Shown in pieces: positions 47,332 through 58,717 of a stretch of DNA of 64,000 bases (positions are counted from its first letter, which is position 1; each line of letters begins with the position of its first letter). This stretch comes from Cystobasidium ongulense (lineage: Eukaryota > Basidiomycota > Cystobasidiomycetes > Cystobasidiales > Cystobasidiaceae). The notes below the pieces were generated by a model. It saw only the letters and a list, made by a program, of their open reading frames with translations. It had not been told where the DNA came from and ran no database searches. The stretch is from assembly GCA_022835595.1 (NCBI GenBank), contig BQUP01000004.1, positions 1,116,001 through 1,180,000 of the forward strand. Direction: 5' to 3'. A program made the translations under genes and the position numbers.

Positions 47332-50300
47332 TCAACAGACGGCATTCCCGGCAGCACCACCCAGTACTCCTTCGGTCAGTCCATCAAGTCCGGCAAGATC
47401 GCCTTGGAAGTTTGCTTGCTTTTTCGTGAGGACGGGCATGAAAGGTTGTTCTTCATCCGCCTGGAAACCGCTTGCGAAGACTTGCGCCTTGTGAACATCT
47501 CGCATCAGAGTGAGCAGGTACAGGCAGGACCTCATTGCGATACAGGTGAAAGTTGCTGCGCCAAAGTTTCCCATTTGAGAAAGGCCTACGCGCATTGATG
47601 CGAGCACTCGATTTGCCCATTGCTGCGGTCGATCTCTTCCGTCACTCCCCTCCAGTCGCGTGAGAACAGCATCGATGAGCTCTTTGCTTTGCAGATTGAC
47701 TCTTTGCGTGAGTTCTTGTTTTTGTTTAGTAGCCAATGGCCCGTGGAGAATGGTGCCGATGAACAACTCATGTTCCGACAGAGGATGTCCGGAGTTCATT
47801 GTGTTCGACCAGGCGATATGTCGCAGATCAGAAGCGTACGAATGCATCGCAAACCAAGCATCCCTTTTATCATCCGTTTCCGAAGCTTGACCGCTGACGA
47901 GTAATCCGCACTTCTCCAGTTGCTCCATCAATGCAAGTAAGATCGGATCTTCTTCTCCGGCAGGTACATAATGAGGATCAAGGGGATCTGCCTCTTTTGG
48001 AACCTGGTTTTCCATCTCTTGACTTGTCAAGCTGATTGCACGGTACAGCTTGCCCAGAATCTTGTTCGAATGGTAAATTAAGGATTCCTCGTCTGGCTCG
48101 CTGTTAATCAGTAGCTGCTCATGTGTCATAAAGTCGGGTCTATGGGGGAACAACGGCCGAGGCATTTCCGCCAGGTCGACTGACTGTCCACTCTTTGGGG
48201 CTGTCGGGCGGAAAACAGTAAGTCTGCGGCAGTGTACTGCAGATATACGAAGCATTATATTTACCATCGACAGCTATTGTCTGCAAAGCAGCCAACGTTT
48301 TGCAAGCCGGGTGTCGGGTACCGCAGCCTACATCGAAGCCTTCAGGTGCTTGATCCGATATCAGGAGATGCTGGAAGGAAGGCTCGGTTAGGCGATAACC
48401 CTGTGCGAGTAAGATTCAACAAACTTACCCTATTGGCGATCATGCCCAGAATGTCATTTCGGAAGAAACGTAATACGAAATCGATCACTTCATTGATTGT
48501 GCAGTCGTAAGATAGCTTGACAGGTGTCTTCGGCTTGTGATGCATTGCTGATTCGGTCCTCTTAGGGAAAAGCCGTTTGTCGTAGATAACCCCGACCAGA
48601 TCTCCATCCATGTCTCCTCGTGACAGCTGCGTGAGAAGAGGTTTCTCGCCATGAATAGAGAAGATGACCACATTCGGCAGGTGTTCGAAGCGCTCAGCGC
48701 CTGGAGGTGGATTGCCGACAGCTCTCGCAAATTGTACATCACCACAGTCTACTGTTGGCGCTCGAACGAGGAGGACGTCTCCCTCGGCTGCATAGGGTGG
48801 CTCTCCAGGTACGTTACGCATTGCATAGATCTCGCCCTGCGCACTTAATTAGCATTGAAATGACAACGGGACGCTAAACGCTTACCTCTCTCAACACTCC
48901 AGATTCATCAGCAATTGCAACCCCGACATGTGCTTTTGGTACGGGTATGCGTGCTTTAAGCTTCAAGAGCCGAAGGATGTGCACCTCGGCAAACTCGAGG
49001 GAGTCGGCAACAAAGCTTGCGAGTCGACCATTTTGTTTGAAAGGTCCAATCTTATTGGTTCTAAGCAAGGCTCCAATGTTTTCAACCAAGTCGGTAACAC
49101 TGAATGGACCACCCAAGCCATGTAGTGTAAGCTGTCTTCGTGTGTCCCGAACGAATTCTTTCAGGTTCTCAGCTTGTCGTACAGCTTCTTTGAGCAACGA
49201 CATGAACGATTCGTGTGGGACTTCGAGATCTTCCAGAACTTTAATAAGTGGTCGATTGAGGAACATTGACATATACGTAGTGTAGGTGTAGGCTACTTCG
49301 AGACCCATTGATTCAGGGGCATCGAACTTCTGCTGCGAAGGCCGTACACATCTGAGGACGACAATAAGCGTATTGATGAGTGAACCACGAGGGAGAGGGT
49401 ACCAATCACGCACATTTTATCACCCTCAAGAGTGGAATCGACTGCCAGCACTCCTTTGTAGCCACCCAGACGGAACTACACAAATCGATCTTAGCTAGTT
49501 GCGCAACGGGACCAAAGGACTTAAAGGCATACCTGAAATGCACTGGGCAGAATTCCCACAGGCTCCATGCCGCCGTGTAGCGCTGACCAGACTCGTCTGG
49601 TCATCGACAGAGAAATCCTTCCCACACCATCAGTGAAGCAAAGCAACTCGCCTCTATACATCTTCTCGATATCAGGTATCGTCTCTAGCTCTATGTTCTT
49701 ATCCAGAACGATAGAAGGGTCTGTAGCGGTGAAGGCTTGAGCCATTCGAGCACCATATCGGGCTGGTTCTCGCTTGACTTTGTCAAAGTCTCCTAGGTTG
49801 TTTCTGATGTAATCGGCATTGATGACTTTACCATCGCTCTCGAATTCGGTACAGAACCACGTTGATCTGTTACGCAACGACGACATGCTGTAACCGAGAA
49901 ATTCGTATTGCCTGCGAAAGTATTTAGATCATGCACACCTCCACGGACGGCGAGGTACTTACTTGCCGCCTAAAACGATGCCTCCGCGCAAGATGGCACC
50001 CACTCTCTCGTCGAGAAAAGCCGTCCAGTCAATGTCAGGACCCTAACGAATCGGTAATGTAAGCTGATTGGTGTAAGAGGAAAGATGAGAGCAGCCATAC
50101 CCAATAATAAGGTTGTTTGTCTTCGTCCATAAAAGCCACTCGAAGGAAATGATCATGATTGCCGTATTTCCTGCGGAAAATGTCAGCTGGGACAAGTGCA
50201 CCAAGTGCAGCCAGCATTCCAAGCGTACCTGAGAGGTCGATTGGACTGATCTGGGTACGGCCCCTCCAGAATCATAGATGTTGGAGTCAGAACCACATGT

Positions 50301-52927
50301 AGACACTGCATGATAGCAGATGGGTGATCCTCCCTCCAATTGACGCGACTGATACCTCTCGTGATCAGCTCGTTCAACACATCTATCGGACTTTGCGGGA
50401 ACTTGAGGTCTCTCTCGCTCTCGTGGCTCGTGTCTTTGAGGATACGCTCGATCCAGGCTTGCTGTAATCGAGTAAGTTCTTCGACGTATTGGTGGAGTAT
50501 ATCGGAGGTGACGTAGGTCCCCCTACGAGAGAAGAGTTCCTCTACAGCCGGCTTCAAGAACATGAGATCCTGCGGTACGAGCAGGTTGTTCTGATAGAGG
50601 CACGCGAGCTGGAATGCAACTGCTCGACTAGGTACAGCAGCCAACCATTTGTGAACTTCCTTGCGTCGCGAGGTAGAGTAGAGACGACGAGACTCGGTCG
50701 CCATATCGGCATGTTTGGCATGTGAGCATCCTATAGCTAAAAGCAAATCTTCGAAATCATTCCGGAGGTTTTCGGTGTCAAACACGAGTCGGATCGCACG
50801 AGAAGTGAAAGCGGCGGTTTTTTGATGATGAATATCCCAGCCTGGACGGCGCTGTCTTCCGGTATAGGCGCGCGGGACTTGCTTTACGGCTAAATCTGAA
50901 GAATCTTCTTCATCCTCATCTTCGGGATGAAGTGGACGAGACAGTAGTTCCTCGTACGCTGGCGGGTGGGCTAGTATGACGGTGGCGGAGTATTCGTCGT
51001 TCTCCGTCGAAGCAATGATGAGACGTATTGAAGAGCTTTTGACGACGAGTACGTGAGTAGAAGGTGTCTGACCAGGTTTCTCTTCTAGGGTTCGACTGAT
51101 CCTGAAGGTTCTATGCCTGTAATCGAAGGAGAACCGACAATTCTTCATGGTTGTTAAATACTCGGGCGAATAGACGCCATCGCGGCAGAACACGCCAAAC
51201 TCAAGTCTGAGCAAAGATAGATTGTCCGCCTTTCGGTCGTTGATGACGCGCTGGGAGCGATCTCCCTTCTCTGGGTAAGGTACTCGATTCAACCACTCGA
51301 GAATGCCAGCTGGAGGAATTCGTGTACCGCGTTCGAATGACAATGCTGATTTCGACCCGGGTACTTTGATGAAAGTTGCGCTGGGACCCATACGACCGAA
51401 CTTGCCAAGAAAGCGATGTACCAGGTCAGCAGTTGGAAGTGTGAGGAAGCTGGATGTTCATAGAAAGTCACAAGATAAAATCAGCATACAGCGCATGTGT
51501 GGAGACCGCATCGACGTACGCGAAGCCCTCATTTGAATGTCCCCAATTGCCAGCTTGTGGACGAGCGCGGGGCAAGTGTACCCTGGCGTCCGTAGTATCT
51601 GCGTCAGCAATATACCAATTTACTGAACATCTGTAGCGTGACTCACCAGAAATTAACCTTCCTCTCCCTAGTTGAGAACGGGGCTCTATGTAAGGCAGCT
51701 TCACCGAGCAATGCATACAGCTGATCTTTTGTACACGAAGGCGGGACGTTCGATATCCTGATTTCAACGTTCACAGACCGTTCCGAATGATGCATAGGTA
51801 GAGGAGGACCGGGAGCGCGATTGATAAGAATTCCAGGGCGAGGTGGAAGTACTTGTGGTCCTCCAGTAGCCCGAGGCGGAAAGGCTTGACCACGAGCAGG
51901 AATTGCAGGTCCATGGGCAGGAGGACGTCGACTACCATTCAGTCCAGTATACATCTGTAGAGGATTGCCTTGTCTCAATATAGAGGGATGCTGATTCCTT
52001 CCGCGTTTCGGATCGATTGTGTACTCTCTTTCGAAAGGCTTTGCGCGCTGATCAAACTTCCATCCAGCTGCAGCGGCACCCAATGCAACACGCGTCGAAG
52101 GGTTAGAAGAGACAATGGAACCATTTGTTGCCGATACATAGGAGCTAGGAGGGGAAGTACTTCGCGAAGATGTCAAACCCGCCGTTAGATGTGGTGGAGG
52201 GTCCCGTTGAGGATCTTCAGACTGCGGGTATTTCTTCTTGGTAGGTGGGCTTGACTTTGGGTTGAAACTGCTTGATAAATTTTGTGTCAGTGCCTCGGGA
52301 GACAGCGTTTGCTGAGTAACAGACACCAATTCAGAAGCTCTGCCTCTGATAGAAATGGAAGGCGGCTTGGGTGGGAAGGAGCGTGTGAAGTCTCGGACTG
52401 CCGAGACCTCGGGATCTATTGCAGGCTGTGATGTGTTCTGAACTGCCGCGATGTCTTCGTCGATACTGATGAGCCAATCTTCCACCGAGTCTGCATCATC
52501 CTGGTCCAGAGCAGTTTTGCCCTTGGAAGCACGGATACCCGGCTGTTCCAGATCTAGTTCGGAGAAGCTTTGGCCAGCCTGAGGATTTTATACAAGGTAA
52601 TGGTGCTGGCGTTAGCTATTGTTCGAGCATTCGCTTGCCGGAAGAAGCCACTATACGCACCTCTTGCTGGATGTGATCGGTCGTTCCGTTTGCATGACTA
52701 GCCTGTGAGAGCTCAGCAACGTTGACATCTGCTCCAGCAGTGAGTGGGAGAGGGTCTATAATCTCTGTGAAGCGGGGTATAAAGCCTTCAATGAGGTCTT
52801 CAATGCCATTGCCTCCCTCTCCACCCTTGTCGGACTGCAATTGGAATTTGGAAGGCTGATAGGATGCTTTTGCATAGGCGGCTGCATCAGCTGGCCTAGC
52901 TTCGACGTGAATCTTGAACGCAGGCAT
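47332..52927 (-). CDS. RNA-dependent RNA polymerase (RNAi)
   Basis: Makes dsRNA from single-stranded RNA to feed Dicer in quelling or heterochromatin RNAi. Twelve exons (52927-52661, 52578-51647, 51582-51490, 51449-50229, 50170-50101, 50042-49963, 49911-49533, 49475-49414, 49351-48886, 48836-48429, 48370-48265, 48200-47332) sum to 1,650 aa. A disordered N terminus leads to an RRM-like unit (VEIRISNVPPSCTKDQLYALL ... NEGFAYVDAV, split over two exons). The polymerase core has RKYGNHDHFLRVAFMDED, DGVGRIS, RLGGYKGVLAVDS, RPSQQKFD and the catalytic loop LSRGDMDGDLVGVIYD (DxDGD). The C-terminal AVDAPKSGQ and DFM segments also match. The third intron would be only 40 nt, so that junction is less sure. 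It ends 209 bp from UTP13, convergently. Confidence 0.93.
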
Positions 52928-53414
52928 GCTTAGGAGGTTGCTGTTTTCGGCCGCCTCGAGCGTAGCTTCCAGTGCTGGTTGACAACACTTTCCAGGCAGT
53001 GAAGGTTGTGGACGAAGACAGCTTCAGGCTCAGCAGCTGCTAACACAGGACCACCTTGAGAGCATTTGACGGAGTCGGTCATGAGGTGAGAAAAGACATG
53101 TGGACTGGTGAAACCGAGTGTATGATTTGTGTCGAGTCGGCTTCCAACGAACAAGCAAAGGTGAATTGCTATCATGTCTGACACGAAACAATCGAACAAG
53201 AAAGCGAGTCTGAACAAGGAAATGCTTGCACCGCAGGCTAGGGCTGTAGGCTGTCGCTAGGCTATTCCATAAGCTCTAGCTAGCACATTGTCTAGGGCAG
53301 CTCGAACTTTGGGATAAAGCTCCATCAAAAGCGTTGCACTTTGGGGCACGTGAAGCTCAAGCGATGTGGCGCCGCAATATTACAAGCTCGGAAACGTGAT
53401 ATAAAAAAGCATAT
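52928..53414. other. Intergenic spacer upstream of the RdRP
   Basis: This 487-bp spacer holds the RdRP promoter and the 3' flank of the DUF1772 gene. Open frames are present on both strands but lack splice or family support. Confidence 0.5.
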
Positions 53415-54112
53415 CTACAGGGAAAGTAAGCCTACAAAAGATGTAGCTGTTGCAGCTGCAAGCCATCCTACGCGAATTGCATGCAGACCGGTCCATTTCG
53501 TTACGAGCGCGTCTGTTTCTTTGCTTTCGGCTTCTGAATGCACCGTTTGTTTCTCAAGAGCCATTAGACGATCTAAGGATGCAAATGCTCCTTACATCAG
53601 CTAACGGTCTGCCTCTAGCGTGCTGCAAAATCAAAACCTACTGTTTGTCGGTAACATGAAGCCTAGGGTGGTAAAGATATGGCCGGTGGCAAGAAGAGCT
53701 GCAACCGCCAAAGTGCTGGTATTTATAGATTAGACAGCAGCATTCAGTAGTTAAAAGGTGGTCTACACCTCGAAATTAGGAAAAGGTATTACCTTGCGGC
53801 TTCAGAAGTCTCTTTGACCGAGTAGGCAATGGCGGCCAAAAGAGCAGCACCGCTCAACGGAATGGGGAGCATGATAGCTTTCCCATGATCGTAGCCCTGC
53901 TTCCACAATGACAGCTTTTCAGACGTCCTGACTTTCGACTTGATAATTGAAGGAATGATGATGGCGTTGTACGACGCGGCTAGGCCCTATCGTCGTCGGA
54001 TATCAGATCAGCCATTCTCCGTTCGATCACCCAGCTATCAACTGACTGTTGCGAGTCCAAGCGTTGCTGTGCCCAAGGCGGCATAGACTCTGGCATTCTC
54101 CGGGAGTGACAT
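53415..54112 (-). CDS. DUF1772 (anthrone-oxygenase-like) membrane protein
   Basis: Exons 54112-54047, 53986-53793, 53715-53642 and 53572-53415 give 163 aa. Four hydrophobic segments fit the DUF1772 family: an N-terminal AALGTATLGLATGLAASYN helix, SLWKQGYDHGKAIMLPIPL, SGAALLAAIAYSV, LAVAALLATGHIFTTLGFM with the diagnostic MLPTNNRLMALE motif created by splicing, and a C-terminal TKWTGLHAIRVGW helix. Fungal DUF1772 members include anthrone oxygenases of polyketide pathways, but most are of unknown function, and no polyketide synthase lies nearby. The gene is between the RdRP and the SET methyltransferase on the same strand. It is short and intron-rich, so it is easily missed by gene callers. Confidence 0.82.
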
Positions 54113-54436
54113 GTCTTGCTGTTCTTGGTAGCTGTAGGCTGTTACTGTGTGTATTCAAAGTGGTCATATGCAAAGAGCAGATGAGCGCACGAGGTCTATG
54201 CTACCTTCTGGAGACCGAATGCGACGGAATTAGCTCAAACTAAAGCCGCGGCATTAGCTCCGCAATGTGGCACAAAGTGCAGAAGCACACGCATCATTGA
54301 ACTGCTTTGCAGAGCGATAAGAAGTATACTGCAGGTAAGCTGTCGCGTACCGATTGAATTTCGAATGCTACAAACGACTATTGTGTTACGTTTTCAGAGG
54401 CCTGCAAGGTAAGCCAAGATATTGAAGGGGGTGAAG
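54113..54436. other. Intergenic spacer
   Basis: This 324-bp spacer contains the presumed promoter of the DUF1772 gene and the 3' flank of the SET methyltransferase gene. Nothing else was recognised. Confidence 0.5.
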
Positions 54437-57400
54437 CTACATATCAGCGGCAGGATCGCTTTCATCCGGGTTATTGAACATATCTGTTGGGTAATGCAGA
54501 CGTGAGCATGCACTCATCATCAGAATGAGTGGAACCAGATGTAGATTCGAACAGCACTCACATCCATCACAATTGATTGCGCCGCACTGACATTCTTGAG
54601 TAACGACGCTGAACGGAGTATTCGCAGCTTGAGGGTTTACACGACCAGCTTGTTTGGCTTTCCCTCCAGCTTTCTTTCGCCTTCCGCCCTTGTTCTTGCG
54701 GCGAGCACCTTGATTTTGCATTCGCCAGCTTCTCTTTTTCCGTTTCCTATTCTTGGCACCAGTCAACGCCTGGCGGCGTGGGGTAAGACAGCCATTCACT
54801 CCATGTCCATCTTCATCAGTACTAGAATCGTGATCCTCCGAAGCTCCTTCAACGTCTCCACCGCGATACGAAATGCTGAACACAAACCTCAGCCTCAGCG
54901 ATAATGTGCAGATTTCAGGTCATAAACAGCTCACGTGATTTCTTCGCCAGGATAGATCTTTTTCTTAGCGAAAACGGCTAAGATAGGCTTGAACTCGTCG
55001 GCGTCATCACAAAACACAGACCTAAGCACAGATAATTGTGCAAGAATCAGCCACGCATTCACCAAAACTGAGATTCTAGCCCGACGAACCTCATTGATCC
55101 ATTCGGAGAACAAGCCTGAAGCGATTTCGAGTCAGCGCTGCTTGGACAAGGTAGAAAGCCTAGACATTGCTCACATGGTTGAAGAAGCGTCCAACGTTGC
55201 CGAAATGCATGGCATCCACAGTATATCTACGCCAATGTCAGTGAATGCTACTTCCCCCCAACGACTACAGGGCGAAAGAAAGCAAGAGACTCACAACGTC
55301 TGCTTCATTTCAAACCTCTCGGTTTGAGATTCCACGGCTTGCGGAGATGAGTTTGCCGGTAATGTAGCATCGCCGATTATCTGAAAGCCATCCTGTTCGA
55401 AAGCATGCATTGTACGTGCTATAAAGGAGCTATCAATGTCGAAGAGATATGACACTGGATTCGTTTGATCGTTATTGTCTTGTCCGCGTCGCCTGAGTGG
55501 CTGGTCAGAGACGGTTGCATTATCGTATCGCGAAGAGCGACTCACTCTGCCTCTTGCCAAGTGATGACCTCGCCGGAATATATGCACAGAAAGCTACCCT
55601 TGCGAATTGATGGTCGGTCGGAAGCAGCTTCGACGCCCCAACCTGTTTAGAAATTGCATAAGGATATGCTTCGAAGCTGGTGGAGGTCAGCAGGCTTACC
55701 TTTCTCCGCAGTCTTGATGAGGTCGAGGGCATATCGGCGCCCATTGCTGACTTGTCGGTTCATGCACTACAACCCGCATCGCATTTAGTTAGTTTGTGAA
55801 GAAGGTTGACCGAGTGGCTGAAACGATTACTTACATCTGCTGGACAACCACAGTTGCTCTACAAACGTGTCACAAGTAAGCATTTTTGTTCCGGTACCAA
55901 ACTATCATGGCTCACATTGCATTCGATGATTGGGATCTCTTCCGGCAGTATGAGGCGGCCTTTTGCATCATACGCGAAGCCGCCATCGAAATTCGCTCCC
56001 TGGGGGAATTCCTTGGTCCATCTAATCTGGCGTTTCAAGCATGTGCAGTCCGGACTGTCAGGTCTGCAGCCATCGATGCAGCCGCACCCAGCAGCTTTAG
56101 TAGGCAAAGGGACTTTGTCACGACTGGAGCTTTATTTATCAGCGAAACTTTCAGTGCTGTAGTTCAAGCTTGCACTTACTAGATCAAGCGATTGGTGTAC
56201 ACGAAATCGAAGGGAGGGCAACTTTGGGCACTACTAGGATCTTTTACACGGATGCGCGGTGCTCTTGGCTCTTCTCGCGCTAGCTGATCATTGACAAGAG
56301 ATTCAAATCTCGCTCGATTATGGTTGTCCATGTGATGCGAATCTTTGCAAGATGTACGGATTCTGCGAACGGTGAAGCGTATTAGGGATGCCTTCTGAAG
56401 GCAATTTCGTACGGAAATGCGGGCGCTCACAGATCGAGCTCCTCGTAAGGAAATTCGCCTTCTATCTCGCGACCCGTCCAGACAATAGCATCGCGATGCC
56501 TGTACCAAAGCGGCAGCGACTCTTCGCGGATCTAGTGCCGGAATTTGTCAGAGTATTTTTACAATGAAGTATCAGCTGCGCATACCTTTCTCGTCCTGCT
56601 CTTCTTATGCGGCTGCGTAAGATCGATTGCAATGCGATGCCGCCTCTCTGGCTCTGCACTTGTGCTGCTATCCGCACTGCTGAAGAGTAGTTCGGGCTCG
56701 AGATCCCGTCTGATACGCTCTTTGAGATTCTTTTGCCTTTTGGATCTGTTCTCGCTGATGATAAGTACGTCTCTTCTGCGCAAAGGGCTGGTCGGTTCAC
56801 TTTCAAGTTCGCTTTCACTGCTGGGTGCATGAATGGCTCCTCCTGCGAAATATTCCACAGAGTCAAGCTGGCCATTGTCAGAGTCTTCGTAGTCTAGTAC
56901 ACCAGAAGCTTCCATGTAGACCTCTTCTTCGAATGGTATAGACTTTGCAGGGATGAGAGCTGACATCGACTCTACATTACTGTTCTCGGTAACGATGAGG
57001 TCTAGTGGGGTGAGCGGCATGGACGACGAGGCGCTCCCTTCTATGACTGTCTGCGTTGGAATTTGGATGGCAAGAAGCTCAGGCTTGACGAGGTGGAGAG
57101 GCGTATAGAGCGCTGAGGGACGAACATCGTCCATTGTCATCTCCAGGAGCGGCAGCTGATCTTCTTGTTGATGAATAGCCTCTGTTGCCGGGGGTGGAGA
57201 TGATAGATGTTCGAGCTCGTCAACCTCTGATTCGGACTCGTGTGCAAATGGAGGAAAGGAGTCCAAGATATCTTGTTCTGTTGTATTCGTTGATGTCGTA
57301 TGTTTTTCGCGATGCTCAGCAGCCCCGTCGAAGAAGAGATCCAAGCTTGCTGACTTGGCATCAGGATTATGGTCTGGAGGGCCCAATGCGCATGCTATAG

Positions 57401-57983
57401 ATGGTAGTGGCGTGTTTCGGTCGGAGTCGAATCCAGCGTGAAGTCGACTATGTGACGCTACGGGCTGCGAGGGAGATTGAGATCGGAGAAGCGCTCTCGT
57501 GGGTGCGGACTTCGCTCCTTTTGTTCCAATCGTCGCACTAGGCGAGATGGAACCGCTTGCGCTGGTTTCGGCCAAGTCAGATCTCCCCTGCACATGCAGG
57601 GCACTTGGTCTAGCTCTTCTGTTACCTTCTCTTTTCTTAGGAGTAAAAGGTTTCTCAGGCGTTGCGCTACGACGCCTAGCGGAATTCAAGATAGCTTGTG
57701 AAGCAGGGAACTCTCGTGGTGGAGTGGCTCCATCCTGTCGAGGAGACAATAATTTGATGCCCACGAATTCTATGTCTGAATCTTCCTCATCTTGCGAATT
57801 CACAGAAACTGCGCGATGCTTGTCTTTACCGCCAGCTTTGCGCTGGCTGCTCGATATCTATCATTTTAGATTCGACGAATTAGCTCGGAATCTCTCAAAG
57901 AGGAACTTAGCAGGACTTACCTTGATAGCTATATTTGAGTTCTTCTGTAAGGCAAGAGTTAAGTTGTAAGAGGGTACAGTCAT
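54437..57983 (-). CDS. SUV39/Clr4-type histone H3K9 methyltransferase
   Basis: Predicted nuclear SET enzyme that methylates histone H3 Lys9 for heterochromatin. Fourteen exons (57983-57921, 57857-56586, 56531-56431, 56362-56180, 56129-55916, 55858-55835, 55766-55700, 55642-55546, 55492-55295, 55226-55175, 55115-55090, 55021-54935, 54875-54562, 54483-54437) sum to 914 aa. About 420 residues of disordered N terminus come first and no chromodomain is visible. Pre-SET cysteines: CGCIDGCRPDSPDCTC ... ECN ... NCGCPADCMN. SET motifs: KGWGVEAA, YSGEVITWQEAERRG, SYLFDIDSSF, GNVGRFFNHACSPN, EEITISYRGG; post-SET: CQCGAINCDG. The usual FDY reads ISY and NHSC reads NHAC. A Lys/Arg-rich linker of about 80 residues separates SET from post-SET. 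Target specificity is inferred from family. Confidence 0.9.
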
Positions 57984-58002
57984 TCAGCGACTTCTCCAGA
58001 GC

Positions 58003-58393
58003 ATGAAGATGGCTGCAACACATACCGGCGTAGACGGTCCAGCGCGGCCTGGTAATTCTGGCAGTGACTCGAGATCTGAATCATGTCCATCTGTCACTGG
58101 GACAGACGCAGGTCGAATTGATGAGCCAGCTTCGGGAGGCGGCGTGCTGTCATTGCCTGTACACGGGGGAAAGCACAGGCTGCACATCAGCTGGAGGCGC
58201 TTGGGAGAGAGCTAGGTCGGTCTTCTAGGAAAGTAAGTCCTTACGGTCAAAGGCAAAGATCCGTCTTCTGCTTGCAGAGGCTATTGCCGCAGAACTCAAG
58301 ATGGCTGTGATGTCTACGACTCCAGATGCTGGTAGCCCGGCTGCGCCTGGTCTTGCTGGAGGTGGTGTCGCTGGACGAGCTGCAGAAGCGTGA
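58003..58393 (+). CDS. Doubtful small gene, spliced
   Basis: A possible plus-strand gene whose ATG lies 19 bp from the divergent start of the SET gene. The 3' part is the best supported: a helical segment AHQLEALGRELGRSSRK ends at 58232 in a GTAAGT donor, and a CAG/AG acceptor near 58277-58279 continues as AIAAELKMAVMSTTPDAG to a stop at 58391-58393. The 5' part begins MKMAATHTGVDG but is in another frame from the helix, so an additional intron in 58050-58178 is required and could not be fixed. I do not recognise the product. It may be a real short coiled-coil protein or a transcribed noncoding stretch. Confidence 0.3.
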
Positions 58394-58717
58394 TCGAGGT
58401 GAAGCGAGTAGATTCAGCTTTTAAACACCAGAAACAAGACGTGTCGGACGCGTACAAGTATCATTGACGCTCCTCGCAGCGGCTTGCGAACTGCTCTCTG
58501 CGTCCATCCGGCCAGTGTCGCCGGATTAGCTTGATTTCGAGTTGGACCAAAGCTGACTAGCCGGCAGACGGAAGAAATCATATAGCAATGGTGCATCTTT
58601 CATTGAACCTTCACTGGTCGTCCAGCGCAGTGAATGTATCGGCCTAATTAATGGCCCGAAGAGTGCATTGCCGAAATATCTCTTTACAACGACATAGACT
58701 ACGGATGTACTAGCAAG
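58394..58717. other. Intergenic spacer
   Basis: This 324-bp spacer lies before the end of the BMT5-like gene. It was checked for a tRNA-like cloverleaf and none was found; no gene is supported. Confidence 0.45.

Noticed and set aside
52930-53217. 95-codon minus-strand frame upstream of the RdRP
   Set aside because: No family similarity, no splice continuity with the RdRP start at 52927, and low-complexity content; probably chance in the promoter region.
57984-58187. Minus-strand frame (MCSLCFPPCTG...) as a first exon of the SET gene
   Set aside because: A phase-0 join is possible, but an ATG at 57983 opens the same frame directly into the next exon without needing an intron, so the simpler start was preferred.
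58394-58717. Possible tRNA gene in a gene-free gap
   Set aside because: No A-box/B-box pair and no cloverleaf-like arms could be traced on either strand.
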